Source: JAWWPY01 sp033854735 (GTDB lineage Bacteria; Actinomycetota; Actinomycetes; Streptosporangiales; Streptosporangiaceae). From it: a DNA stretch of 64,000 nt. The position numbers and the translations under genes were made by a program. Of the stretch, positions 16,845 through 25,129 are shown in pieces (within the stretch, counting starts at the first letter, position 1; each line of letters opens with the position of its first letter). Under the pieces are notes generated by a model. The model saw nothing but the letters and a program-made list of their open reading frames with translations. It ran no database searches and was not told the origin of the DNA. The DNA is taken from NCBI GenBank assembly GCA_033854735.1, contig JAWWPY010000422.1, positions 1 to 64,000 of the forward strand. The letters are read 5' to 3'.

Positions 16845-17632
16845 CGTGCACCATCCTCTGAGGCAACCTGACCAGCCGGGCGGGCAGGCACGGCGGCCGG
16901 CGCCGCGGCACGGGCCCGGCGCAGCAGGGCGATGTAGCCCAGCGCGGCCACCGCGGTCACGATGACGAGCACCAGCAGGGCGGCGTCGTTACCGGGCCAG
17001 GCCACCCCGGCGCCCTCGGCTCCCCAGAAGGTCCCGAACGAGGTCAGCATGACGCCGACCGCCAGTTTCATGGTGTTCTCCGGGACACGCGCCAGCGGCG
17101 CCCGCGCGGCCACGCCGACCGCGGCGACCACGAGCACGGCGGCCGCGGCGCCCAGCGCCGCCAGCCCCAGGTTTCCCTGGTTGTCACCGAACGTGATCGC
17201 GATGAACACGACCTCCAGGCCCTCGAGGAGCACGCCCTTGAAGGAGAGCGTGAACGCATACCAGTCGTTGACGCCGTGCCTGCCGCCGGCGGCGGCCGCC
17301 CGCGCGGCTTCGACCTGGCGGGCGTAGATGCTCGTCTCGTCGTGCAAGCCCTGGTATCCGGACGCGCGGAGCGCCGCCTTGCGCAGCCATTGCAGTCCGA
17401 ACACGGCCAGCAACGCCCCCACGACCAGGCGGAGCACGCTCAGCGGGAAGAGGGTGAGGGCCGGGCCCACGGCGGCCACTACCGCCGCGAGGACGACCAG
17501 GGCCACGGCCATGCCCTGGAACGTCGAGCGCCACTCCCGGGTCAGGCCGGCCGCCAGCACAATCGTCAGGGCCTCAACGGCCTCGACCGAGCAGGCCACG
17601 AAGACAGTGAGGACAAGGGCAAGAGCGTTCAC
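16841..17632 (-). CDS. Multi-span membrane protein, COG4280-like, transporter-like
   Basis: 263 residues from GTG 17632, with GGAGGT just upstream; ATG 17665 is the alternative. Seven or so membrane spans can be seen. Two related acidic motifs, EAVEALTIVLAAGL near the N-terminus and LLEGLEVVFIAITFG in the middle, look like an internal duplication of the kind seen in FTR1-type iron permeases and in TMEM165-like proteins, but the REXXE motif is not present. SFGTFWGAEGAGV follows near the C-terminus. The duplicated acidic motifs suggest cation transport, which is inference. The gene is followed by the small membrane protein in a 4-bp overlap. Confidence 0.72.
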   Translation of the reverse strand: MNALALVLTVFVACSVEAVEALTIVLAAGLTREWRSTFQGMAVALVVLAAVVAAVGPALTLFPLSVLRLVVGALLAVFGLQWLRKAALRASGYQGLHDETSIYARQVEAARAAAAGGRHGVNDWYAFTLSFKGVLLEGLEVVFIAITFGDNQGNLGLAALGAAAAVLVVAAVGVAARAPLARVPENTMKLAVGVMLTSFGTFWGAEGAGVAWPGNDAALLVLVIVTAVAALGYIALLRRARAAAPAAVPARPAGQVASEDGAR

Positions 17633-17871
17633 GCGACCTCCAGTAGCACCATCGATGACGAACAAGCGTGCTGGCGGATCTCTGCCAGAATGGCGGCATG
17701 GCCGACGCTGACCAGGCTACCGATGAGGGCTGGCTGCTCCTTGTCTACCTGGTCCATCCGGTACGTCCTGTCACCCGCGGGCCAGAAGGTCATGCAGAGC
17801 GGTGACCCGACCGGCGACTCGCTCTACTACCCGGTCATCCAGAGCACCAACCCGCTGCCGACGCCGCTCCC

Positions 17872-18105
17872 GTGACATCCGCCGACGTGGCGTTCCGCGG
17901 ACGCGGGTACGAACACGCGATCGACATCCCCGGAACCGGGCGGCTGACCGGCGTGTTCTCCGATGCACGCGCACGCCGGGGCGAGGCGGTGGGCCTGCGG
18001 CTGGATCCGGCCGGCTGCCATCTTTTCGCCGCCACGGCCGACCCTGGCCCGGCTCCGGCGCTGGCCGGCGCCGGGGCCCCGGCGCTGGCCGCAGGCACCA
18101 GCTGA
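17872..18105 (+). pseudogene. Remnant of an ABC-transporter ATPase (TOBE domain only)
   Basis: About 45 residues look like the C-terminal TOBE domain of an importer ATPase of the spermidine/iron or sugar type: DVAFRGRGYEHAIDIPG, LTGVFSDARARRGEAV and GLRLDPAGCHLFAA. Nothing of the ATPase core (Walker A, signature) is upstream; 17666-17871 holds only short frames, one of which starts at 17698 and stops after 35 codons. The fragment then runs into a tandem repeat. It is most likely a decayed gene, though a free TOBE protein cannot be excluded. Confidence 0.6.
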
Positions 18106-18180
18106 ACGGGCCGCAGGCACCAGCCGAGCGGCCGCAAGCACCAGCCGAGCGGGCCGCAGGCACCAGCCGAGCGGGCCGCC
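18089..18180. repeat. 22-bp tandem repeat before pepA
   Basis: Four units of about 22 bp (GCAGGCACCAGCCGAGCGGG plus 2) start near 18091, 18113, 18134 and 18156. The array overlaps the end of the TOBE remnant and lies about 95 bp upstream of pepA. Confidence 0.9.
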
Positions 18181-18260
18181 CGGGCATGCCGGCACCTACC
18201 GGGCCGGGCGGTGCGAGGCGGGACAACCCGGCTCGGGAGCCGTCCGGCCTGGGCAGGCAC

Positions 18261-18266
18261 TAGCAT
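18261..18266 (+). promoter_or_regulatory. -10 box of pepA
   Basis: TAGCAT ends 7 nt before GTG 18274, consistent with a leaderless transcript. Confidence 0.5.
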
Positions 18267-18273
18267 CGGACGG

Positions 18274-19779
18274 GTGACCACGACGTTGAGCATCAGCGAC
18301 TCGCAACCCTCCCTGGCCGAGGTGGACGCCATCGTCGTCGGGGTGCTGCCTGGTCCTGACGGGCCGGTCCCCGCGCCAGGATCCGCCGAGATCGACGAGG
18401 CGCTGGGAGGCAGCCTCGCGGCGACGCTGGCCGCCCTGGGCGCCACGGGCAAGTCCGAAGAGGTGACCAAGATAGCCGCCGGCGGCCGGCTGACCGCCCC
18501 CCTGATCGTCGCCGTCGGCCTCGGTGGGGAGCCAGCGGAACCGGCCGCCCCCGAGGCATTGCGCCGCGCCGCCGGCGCGGCGGTGCGGGCGCTCCTCGAC
18601 GGAGCGCCGGCCACATCGGGGCTGCGCATCGCGCTGGCCCTGCCCGCCCAGGACGCAGCGCAGGCCGAGGCGGTCGCGCTCGGCGGGCTGCTCGGCAGCT
18701 ACTCGTTCAGGCGCTACCGGCGCGGTGGCCCCGGCTCCCCAACGCTCACGCTGGTTGGCGCCGGCCCTGAGGCGGCCGGGGGCACCCACCGCGCTGAGGT
18801 GCTGGCGGCCGCGATGACGCTCGTCCGCGACCTGGTCAACACGGCGCCTTCCGACCTGGTGCCCACCGCGCTCGCCGCTGAGGCGGAGCGGGTCGCCGCG
18901 GCCTGCGGGCTTGACGCCGAGGTACTGGACGAGAAGGAGCTCGCGGAGCAGGGCTACGGCGGAATTCTCGGGGTCGGCCAAGGCTCGGTGCACCCGCCGC
19001 GGCTGGTCCGGCTGGAGTACGCCCCGGAGGGGGCGGAGCGGACCGTGGTGTTCGCGGGCAAGGGCATCACCTTTGACTCCGGCGGGCTGTCGCTGAAGCC
19101 GTCCAAATCCATGGAGACGATGAAGTCGGACATGGCCGGCGCGGCCGCCACCCTTGGTGCGCTGCAGGCCATCTCCGAGCTCCGGCCGGCCGTCCGAGTC
19201 ATCGGCTACCTGCCGCTCGCCGAGAACATGCCCAGCGGAACCGCTCAGCGCCCCTCCGACGTGCTCACCATGTACGGCGGCCGCACCGTGGAAGTGCTCA
19301 ACACCGACGCGGAGGGCCGCCTCGTCCTGGCGGACGTGCTCGCCAGGTCGGCCGAGGACTCCCCCGACCTGCTCGTCGATGTGGCCACCCTGACCGGGGC
19401 CCAGCTGGTGGCGCTCGGCCCGCGGATCAGCGGGGTGATGGCCAACGACGACGCGGTGCGGGACGGCATCGTAGACGCGGCCGGGCGGGCGGGTGAGGTC
19501 ATGTGGCCGATGCCGCTACCGGACGAACTCCGTAAGGGCCTCGACTCGCCAGTCGCCGACCTGGCCAATGTGGCCGCGGACCGTTTCGGCGGGATGCTGG
19601 TCGCCGGGCTCTTCCTGCGGGAGTTTGTGCCTAGTGGGGTCCGCTGGGCACATCTGGACATCGCGGGCCCCGCCTTCAATGAGGGCGCAGCGCACGGGTA
19701 TACCTCGAAGGGCGGCACAGGCACGGCCACCAGAACCCTGGTCCAGATTGCTCTGGACGTGGCGGACGGGCGGCTCTAG
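18274..19779 (+). CDS. pepA: Leucyl aminopeptidase, M17 family
   Basis: 501 residues from GTG 18274; the longer frame from 18211 lacks a signal. The N-terminal domain (about 1-170) is variable. The catalytic domain has GKGITFDSGGLSLKP with the metal-binding Lys and Asp, METMKSDMAGAA, and the family signature NTDAEGRLVLADVL. PepA removes N-terminal residues from peptides as a hexamer using two metal ions. Some homologs also bind DNA, which is not tested here. It heads the block pepA-lpdA-sucB, an order also known in Streptomyces. Confidence 0.96.
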   Translation: MTTTLSISDSQPSLAEVDAIVVGVLPGPDGPVPAPGSAEIDEALGGSLAATLAALGATGKSEEVTKIAAGGRLTAPLIVAVGLGGEPAEPAAPEALRRAAGAAVRALLDGAPATSGLRIALALPAQDAAQAEAVALGGLLGSYSFRRYRRGGPGSPTLTLVGAGPEAAGGTHRAEVLAAAMTLVRDLVNTAPSDLVPTALAAEAERVAAACGLDAEVLDEKELAEQGYGGILGVGQGSVHPPRLVRLEYAPEGAERTVVFAGKGITFDSGGLSLKPSKSMETMKSDMAGAAATLGALQAISELRPAVRVIGYLPLAENMPSGTAQRPSDVLTMYGGRTVEVLNTDAEGRLVLADVLARSAEDSPDLLVDVATLTGAQLVALGPRISGVMANDDAVRDGIVDAAGRAGEVMWPMPLPDELRKGLDSPVADLANVAADRFGGMLVAGLFLREFVPSGVRWAHLDIAGPAFNEGAAHGYTSKGGTGTATRTLVQIALDVADGRL

Positions 19780-19833
19780 GCCGCCCCGGCGGCCGGCGGG
19801 CCCGGAAAGACGATTGGATCAAGGAGCGTTCTG

Positions 19834-21234
19834 GTGACGGAGAGCAGCGGTCCCTACGACATCGTGATCCTCGGTGGCGGCAGCGGCGGCTATGCGTGCG
19901 CGCTCCGCGCGGCCGAGCTTGGCCAGCGGGTCGTGCTCATCGAGAAGGACCGGGTCGGTGGCACCTGCCTGCACCGGGGGTGCATCCCGACCAAGGCCCT
20001 GCTGCACGCGGCGGAGATCGCCGACCTGGCCCGGGACAGCGAGGCCTTCGGGATCCGGGCCAAGCTCGACGGCGTCGACATGCCCGGCGTCAACGCCTAC
20101 AAGGACAAGGTCGTCGACCGGCTGTGGAAGGGCCTGCAGAGCACGCTGGCCAGCCGGAAGGTCGAGATCATCTACGGCGACGGGCGCCTCGTCTCCCCGA
20201 CGCAGGTGCGGGTCGGGGACACCACCTACGAGGGCGCTCACGTGGTGCTCGCTACCGGCTCAGAGGCACGGAGCCTGCCGGGCCTGAGCATCGACGGGCG
20301 CCGGGTCATCACCAGCGACCACGCTCTGCGGCTCGATTACGTACCCGGGTCGGTGGTGATTCTCGGTGGTGGCGTCATCGGCGTGGAGTTCGCCAGCGTA
20401 TGGCGTTCGTTCGGCGCCGAGGTCACGATCGTCGAAATGCTGCCCCACCTGCTGCCTCCCGAGGAGGAGTCGAGCTCGAAGCTCCTGGAGCGCGCGTTCC
20501 GCAGGCGAGGCATCGGCTACGAGCTGGGCGCCAGGTTCGAGAGCGTCAAGGAATCCGCCACCGGCGTGACCGTGACCCTGGCGGGCGGGAAGACACTCGA
20601 CGCGGACCTCCTCCTCGTCGCCGTGGGCCGCGGGCCAGTCTCGGCCGGTCTCGGCTACGAGGAAGCGGGAGTCACCGTGGAGCGCGGTTTCGTCAAGGTC
20701 GACGAGTACTGCCAGACCGGCGTGCCGACGATCTCCGCGGTGGGCGACCTGACCCCCGGCCTGCAACTCGCGCATGTGGGCTTCGCCGAGGGGATCCTGG
20801 TGGCGGAGCGCGTCACCGGGCTCCCGGTCACGCCGATCGACTATGACGGCGTGCCGAGGATCACATACAGCGAGCCGGAGGTCGCCTCGGTCGGCATCAC
20901 CTCGGCGATCGCGGCGCAGCGCGGCATCAAGACCACCGAGTTCACCTACCCCCTCGGCGGAAACGGTAAGAGCGTGATCCTGCAGACCCAGGGGGCGGCG
21001 AAGGTCATCGCTGCCGCCAGCGACGACCCGTCAAGCGGGCCTGGGCGAGTGCTCGGCATCCACCTGGTCGGCGCACGGGTCGGCGAGCTGATCGCCGAAG
21101 GCCAGCTCATCTACAACTGGGACGCGCAGCCATCGGACGTGGCCCAGCTCATCCATCCGCATCCAACCCAGTCGGAGGCGATCGGCGAAGCGCACCTCGC
21201 GCTGGCCGGCAAGCCCCTGCACGTGCACGCATGA
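19834..21234 (+). CDS. lpdA: Dihydrolipoyl dehydrogenase (E3)
   Basis: 466 residues from GTG 19834 with GGAG about 7 nt upstream. FAD-binding GGGSGGYACALRAAELG is at the N-terminus. The redox disulfide is in GGTCLHRGCIPTKALLH, the NAD-binding site is ILGGGVIGVEFAS, and the C-terminal base is in HPHPTQSEA. It reoxidises the dihydrolipoyl arm of 2-oxoacid dehydrogenase complexes with NAD+. The E2 gene sucB follows 83 bp later, so it probably serves the 2-oxoglutarate or pyruvate dehydrogenase complex. The second half has all features of a functional enzyme. Confidence 0.97.
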   Translation: MTESSGPYDIVILGGGSGGYACALRAAELGQRVVLIEKDRVGGTCLHRGCIPTKALLHAAEIADLARDSEAFGIRAKLDGVDMPGVNAYKDKVVDRLWKGLQSTLASRKVEIIYGDGRLVSPTQVRVGDTTYEGAHVVLATGSEARSLPGLSIDGRRVITSDHALRLDYVPGSVVILGGGVIGVEFASVWRSFGAEVTIVEMLPHLLPPEEESSSKLLERAFRRRGIGYELGARFESVKESATGVTVTLAGGKTLDADLLLVAVGRGPVSAGLGYEEAGVTVERGFVKVDEYCQTGVPTISAVGDLTPGLQLAHVGFAEGILVAERVTGLPVTPIDYDGVPRITYSEPEVASVGITSAIAAQRGIKTTEFTYPLGGNGKSVILQTQGAAKVIAAASDDPSSGPGRVLGIHLVGARVGELIAEGQLIYNWDAQPSDVAQLIHPHPTQSEAIGEAHLALAGKPLHVHA

Positions 21235-21317
21235 CCAGAATCCGGTCCGGCGCGCAAGCCATGCACCACGCCACGAGCATTAGTGAGCCCTGAACAACGA
21301 AGGAGTCACGGGAAGCC

Positions 21318-23057
21318 ATGTCGGTCTCCGTATCCATGCCCCAGCTTGGCGAGAGCGTCACCGAGGGCACTGTCACTCGCTGGCTGAAGAAGGAAGGCGA
21401 GCGGGTGGAGGCGGACGAGCCGCTGCTCGAGGTCTCCACGGACAAAGTTGACACCGAAATCCCTTCACCGGTCTCGGGTGTGCTGCGCGGCATCACCGTC
21501 GCCGAGGACGAGACGGTCGCGGTGGGTGCCGAACTCGCGGTGATCGACGAGACCGCGGCTGAGGGCGACGCGCCCGCCGCACCGCAGTACACCGAGCAGC
21601 CCCCGGCGCCGCAGTACACCGAGCAGCCCCCGGCACCGCAGTACACCGAGCAGCCCCCGGCACCTCAGTACACCGAGCAGCCCCCGGCGCCGCAGGGAAT
21701 CCCGCCGGCTGGTCCGCCCGCTGACCTCGGGGGCCTGGCCGGCTCTCCGCCGGCGCCGGTCCCCCAGGCTCAGCCGGAGCAGCCACCCGTCCAGCCCGCA
21801 GCGGCCTCGGCCGATCCGGGGCAGGCCCCGTCATCCTGGCAGGCATGGACACCGCCGGCGCGGCCCGAGCCGGCCTCCGCTACGCCGGCCGCCCAGCCTG
21901 CTCCAGCGCCCGCGCCGGCCGGAGCCGAGCAGGCATCGCCCGCTCCGGCCGAGAACGGCCCAGCCCAGCTGGCCTCCCCGGGACTGACCAGCGCTGACGG
22001 GCCTTACGTCACCCCGCTGGTCCGTAAGCTGGCCGCCGAGCACGGCGTAAACCTGGCTTCCCTGGCCGGGACGGGCGTCGGCGGCCGGATCCGCAAGCAG
22101 GATGTCCTCGACGCCGCCCGGACCGTCCGCGGAACGGCCGAGGCACCGCCGCGGCCAGCCCAGTTCCCTCAGCCCGCGCAGCTACCGCAGCCGCCGTCCC
22201 CCCCGGCCGCACCGGCACCGCCGGCGCCCGCCCAGGCCGCACCCGCAACCCAGGGCCCCGCAGCCCAGGGCGCCCCCCCTGGACCGGCCGCCGGGCCCGC
22301 CGCGCCGGCCCGGCGTCCCGTCGAGCCTTCCGCGCTCCGCGGGACAACGGAGCCGATGTCGCGGGCCAGGCAACTGATCGCCCGCCGCATGGTCGAGTCG
22401 CTGCAGACCTCCGCTCAGCTCACCACGGTCGTCGAGGCGGACGTCACCGCGATCTCCCGGCTCAGGGACCGCGCCAAGGCGGACTTCGAAGCGCGTGAGG
22501 GCGTCAAGCTGACATTCCTGCCGTTCTTCGCGCTGGCCGCGGTCGAGGCGCTGAAGGTCCACCCCCGGCTCAACGCGATCATCGACCCGAACGGCAGCCA
22601 GGTCACCTACCACGATGCTGAGCATCTCGGCGTTGCGGTGGACACCGCCCGCGGCCTGATGGTGCCGGTCATCCGCAATGCGGGCGACCTGAATGTCGGC
22701 GGGCTGGCCCGCAAGATCGCCGATCTCGCGCAGCGCACGAGGGGCGGCCAGGTCAGCCCGGACGACCTGGCGGGCGGGACCTTCACGCTCACCAACACGG
22801 GCAGCCGGGGCGCCCTGTTCGACACCCCGATCATCAACCAGCCGCAAGTGGCAATCCTCGGCACGGGCACGGTCGTGAAGCGGGCCGTGGTCATGGAGGA
22901 CCCGGCGCTCGGCGAGGTGATCACGGTCCGCTCGATGGTCTACCTGGCGCTCACCTACGACCACCGGCTCGTCGACGGCGCCGACGCGGCCCGGTTCCTG
23001 ACCACCGTGAAAGCCCGCTTGGAGGAAGGCGCATTCGAGGCCGAACTCGGCCTGTAG
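21318..23057 (+). CDS. sucB: Dihydrolipoamide acyltransferase (E2) of a 2-oxoacid dehydrogenase complex
   Basis: 579 residues, RBS AACGAAGGAG before ATG. A single lipoyl domain (about 1-80) has lipoyl Lys43 in STDKVDTE. A Pro/Ala linker (about 85-230) includes four APQYTEQPP repeats. The peripheral-subunit-binding domain has YVTPLVRKLAAEHGVNL and GRIRKQDVLDA. The catalytic domain (about 330-579) ends with DHRLVDGADAARFLTTV, the active-site His. Actinobacterial SucB often has two lipoyl domains, so the single one with a long repeat linker stands out. It is named for succinyl transfer, but pyruvate specificity is possible. Confidence 0.93.
   Translation: MSVSVSMPQLGESVTEGTVTRWLKKEGERVEADEPLLEVSTDKVDTEIPSPVSGVLRGITVAEDETVAVGAELAVIDETAAEGDAPAAPQYTEQPPAPQYTEQPPAPQYTEQPPAPQYTEQPPAPQGIPPAGPPADLGGLAGSPPAPVPQAQPEQPPVQPAAASADPGQAPSSWQAWTPPARPEPASATPAAQPAPAPAPAGAEQASPAPAENGPAQLASPGLTSADGPYVTPLVRKLAAEHGVNLASLAGTGVGGRIRKQDVLDAARTVRGTAEAPPRPAQFPQPAQLPQPPSPPAAPAPPAPAQAAPATQGPAAQGAPPGPAAGPAAPARRPVEPSALRGTTEPMSRARQLIARRMVESLQTSAQLTTVVEADVTAISRLRDRAKADFEAREGVKLTFLPFFALAAVEALKVHPRLNAIIDPNGSQVTYHDAEHLGVAVDTARGLMVPVIRNAGDLNVGGLARKIADLAQRTRGGQVSPDDLAGGTFTLTNTGSRGALFDTPIINQPQVAILGTGTVVKRAVVMEDPALGEVITVRSMVYLALTYDHRLVDGADAARFLTTVKARLEEGAFEAELGL
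21579..21695. repeat. 27-bp coding minisatellite in sucB
   Basis: Four units of exactly 27 bp starting at 21579, 21606, 21633 and 21660, nearly identical, encoding APQYTEQPP. A partial fifth follows. It lies in the flexible linker after the lipoyl domain. Confidence 0.95.
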
Positions 23058-23078
23058 CCGACTCCCCCACGGACTCCC

Positions 23079-23136
23079 GTGATCACGGTAGATTTCTGGG
23101 TCCATGTGTCCGGGATGTTCCGTGATCATGGAAGGC
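23079..23136. repeat. 58-bp element with palindromic ends, copy 1
   Basis: It begins GTGATCACGG and ends CCGTGATCATGG before AAGGC. The ends are inverted repeats that can pair over about 9-10 bp around a 35-nt centre (TAGATTTCTGGGTCC...). Copy 2 at 23182 matches over 58 bp with few changes. Confidence 0.9.
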
Positions 23137-23181
23137 CCGGCACGGGGAGGCGGCCGTGGGCACGCGACCCGCCCCTTGGCC

Positions 23182-23239
23182 ATGATCACGGTAGATTTCT
23201 GGGTCTATGTGTCCGGGATATTCCGTGATCATGGAAGGC
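23182..23239. repeat. 58-bp element with palindromic ends, copy 2
   Basis: Same element as copy 1, in the same orientation and 103 bp further on. Its ends are CCATGATCACGG and CCGTGATCATGG, a perfect 12-bp inverted repeat if the two flanking bases are counted. Differences from copy 1 are few (for example TCTATG for TCCATG). No transposase is nearby. Confidence 0.9.
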
Positions 23240-23304
23240 GTGCCTCGGGTCGTTCGCTGGGCTGGGTCGGGCCTGCGCTGGGTGGTTGGTGGGACAGACG
23301 TGGG

Positions 23305-23310
23305 TAGGGT
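23305..23310 (+). promoter_or_regulatory. -10 box of TIGR01777 gene
   Basis: TAGGGT ends 6 nt before ATG 23317, leaderless geometry. Confidence 0.5.
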
Positions 23311-23316
23311 GGCGGC

Positions 23317-24213
23317 ATGAAAATCGCGATCACCGGATCGTCAGGCCTGCTCGGCAGCGCCCTGGTGAGCGCTCTGCGCCAGGACGGTGACGAGGTGATC
23401 AGGCTGGTTCGCCGGGCGCCCAGGTCCGCCGATGAGATGGCCTGGGATCCGGAGGCGCCGCGCGGCGGGCTGGGCCCCGCTGCGCTGAGCGGCGTCGCGG
23501 CCGTGATCAACCTGGCCGGGGCAGGCGTCGCCGACCGTCGCTGGACCACCGCCTACAAGGAGAAGATCCGGGCCAGCCGGGTCACGGGTACCCGCGCGCT
23601 CGCCTGCCTGCTGGCCGACATGGACAGCCCACCGTCCGTTGTGTTGTCGGGGTCTGCTCTTGGCTGGTACGGGGATACGGGCGGACGGGAAGTGGACGAG
23701 ACATCGCCGGCCGGCATCGGGTTCCTGGCCGATGTCGTCAAGGAGTGGGAGGCGGCCGTGGACCCCGCCCGGCAGGCGGGCCTGCGCGTGGTCACCCTGC
23801 GGACCGGACTCGTCATTACCCGCCAGGGAGGCATCCTGGCCAGGCTGCTGCCGCTGTTCCGGCTCGGTCTGGGGGCACGGCTCGGGCCTGGCACTCAGGT
23901 CATGAGCTGGGTGGCGCTGGCCGACTGGATCCGGATAGCCCGGTTCCTGCTTGATCACGACGAGATCTCCGGGCCGGTCAACCTGACCACCCCGGAACCG
24001 GTCACCAACGCTGCCTTCACCTCGGCACTGGCCGCCGCGCTGCACCGGCCGGCCGCGCTCAGCGTTCCCTCTCCGGTGCTGTCGCTGGCGCTCGGCGGGG
24101 TGACCAGCGACCTGCTGAGCAGCGCCCGGGTACGGCCGCGACGGCTACGCGACGCCGGGTTCGAGTTCTCTTTCCCCAGCATGGCCGGAGCGCTGGCCGC
24201 CGAACTCAGCTAA
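23317..24213 (+). CDS. TIGR01777 family NAD-dependent epimerase/dehydratase-like oxidoreductase
   Basis: 298 residues. The N-terminal Rossmann motif is KIAITGSSGLLGSALVSAL. INLAGAGVADRRWT and VLSGSALGWYGDTGGREVDE are hallmarks of the TIGR01777 branch of the extended SDR family, with C-terminal DUF1731-like residues (SVPSPVLSLALGGVTSDLLSS). Members reduce or epimerise unknown substrates. It follows sucB in the core block, separated by 260 bp that hold the 58-bp repeats. Its 3' end overlaps the convergent membrane-protein gene by 8 bp. Confidence 0.88.
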   Translation: MKIAITGSSGLLGSALVSALRQDGDEVIRLVRRAPRSADEMAWDPEAPRGGLGPAALSGVAAVINLAGAGVADRRWTTAYKEKIRASRVTGTRALACLLADMDSPPSVVLSGSALGWYGDTGGREVDETSPAGIGFLADVVKEWEAAVDPARQAGLRVVTLRTGLVITRQGGILARLLPLFRLGLGARLGPGTQVMSWVALADWIRIARFLLDHDEISGPVNLTTPEPVTNAAFTSALAAALHRPAALSVPSPVLSLALGGVTSDLLSSARVRPRRLRDAGFEFSFPSMAGALAAELS

Positions 24214-25000
24214 CAGCACCCTGGTTCCCGCCCAGCGCGCTCGCGCAGGCTCCCACGGCCGGACCGGCTTCCACAGCCGGACCGGCTTCCACGGCCAGAC
24301 CGGCTTCCACGGCCAGACCGGCTTCCACAGCTAGACCAGCTTCCACAGCTAGACCAGCTTCCACAGCCGGACCAGCTTCCACGGCGGGACTGGGCGGCTG
24401 GACCGGGATCAGGTCCCGCAGACCGGGGTTCTCCGCCAGGCCCGGGCATTCCGATCCGAACAGAGGCACCCGCCACAGCGGCACCCGGAGCCCAGGATCC
24501 CTGGTCACCACCGCGCCCAGGGTGAGCCGGATGAGCCTGCGGGTACCGATGATGGCCATGGTGGCGAGGGGCAGTTCGATCAGGAGGGCCGACAGCAAGC
24601 TGAGCATGAAACCGCTGGTCCGCAGGTCCAGGGTGACGTCGAACCAGGCGTCGCAGCACAGCAGGGTAGCCAGCACCACCAGGCAGATGATCAGCACCTG
24701 GCGGCGGCGGTAGGCGGCCCACGCGGTCATCGCGAACGCGACCAGCAGGGCCAGGTCAAAGCCGACCCACGCGCCCCGCCAGTCACCCGCCCGGTAGTAG
24801 CGCGGAAGCGTGACGGTGAGCACGCCTATCCAGCAGGCCAGGGCGATGCAGCACCCGACGATGGCCGCGAGCACGATGGCGCGGTGGTGCTGCGCCATCG
24901 GTCTCCCGGCTGGGACCGGACGGTCGATGGCGGCGATCGCGCGCGCCAGCCGCGCCCGCTCCCCCCGGCTCATCTGCCTGAGTTCGGTCTCGTCGAGCAC
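24206..25000 (-). CDS. Membrane protein with VEAGLA repeat tail
   Basis: 264 residues from GTG 25000, with GAGGGGG about 7 nt upstream. About four hydrophobic spans (40-160) are flanked by basic residues, with Cys pairs in VGCCIALAC and LLCCDAWF. The region after residue 205 is eight tandem copies of VEAGLA/VEAGPA, followed by GACASALGGNQG. No family is recognised for the membrane part. The short N-terminal segment MLDETELRQMSRGERARLARAIA is helical and basic. The tail derives from an 18-bp minisatellite. The gene diverges from lipB. Confidence 0.78.
   Translation of the reverse strand: MLDETELRQMSRGERARLARAIAAIDRPVPAGRPMAQHHRAIVLAAIVGCCIALACWIGVLTVTLPRYYRAGDWRGAWVGFDLALLVAFAMTAWAAYRRRQVLIICLVVLATLLCCDAWFDVTLDLRTSGFMLSLLSALLIELPLATMAIIGTRRLIRLTLGAVVTRDPGLRVPLWRVPLFGSECPGLAENPGLRDLIPVQPPSPAVEAGPAVEAGLAVEAGLAVEAGLAVEAGLAVEAGPAVEAGPAVGACASALGGNQGAVS
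24250..24390. repeat. 18-bp coding minisatellite, about eight copies
   Basis: Units of 18 bp of the type TTCCACAGCCGGACCGGC, with variants at two positions, in frame with the membrane-protein gene on the minus strand. Each unit gives VEAGLA or VEAGPA. Confidence 0.93.
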
Positions 25001-25015
25001 GCGAACACCCCCTCT

Positions 25016-25036
25016 CTAACGGTAACGACCCGTTAG
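25016..25036. promoter_or_regulatory. Palindromic operator-like site between the membrane protein and lipB
   Basis: CTAACGG and CCGTTAG form a perfect 7-bp inverted repeat around a 7-nt spacer. It lies 16 bp upstream of the GTG of the membrane-protein gene and about 94 bp before lipB, so it may be the site of a repressor. Confidence 0.5.
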
Positions 25037-25060
25037 TCCCGCTATTCCCCGACTGCCCCC

Positions 25061-25096
25061 TGACTATCCTGAGAGACCCCTGACTATCCTGAGAGA
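25061..25096. repeat. 20-bp direct repeat upstream of lipB
   Basis: TGACTATCCTGAGAGA occurs at 25061 and again at 25081, separated by CCCC. The copies lie 22-57 bp upstream of the lipB -10 box and could be a tandem binding site. Confidence 0.75.
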
Positions 25097-25117
25097 ATCG
25101 CCACGGTTGGTAGCGGA

Positions 25118-25123
25118 TAGGCT
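25118..25123 (+). promoter_or_regulatory. -10 box of lipB
   Basis: TAGGCT ends 6 nt before GTG 25130, leaderless geometry. Confidence 0.55.
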
Positions 25124-25129
25124 TTACGC

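Noticed and set aside
17698..17805. 35-codon frame starting at ATG 17698
   Set aside because: It ends quickly, has no homology and no ribosome site. It may be a remnant of the decayed ABC gene.
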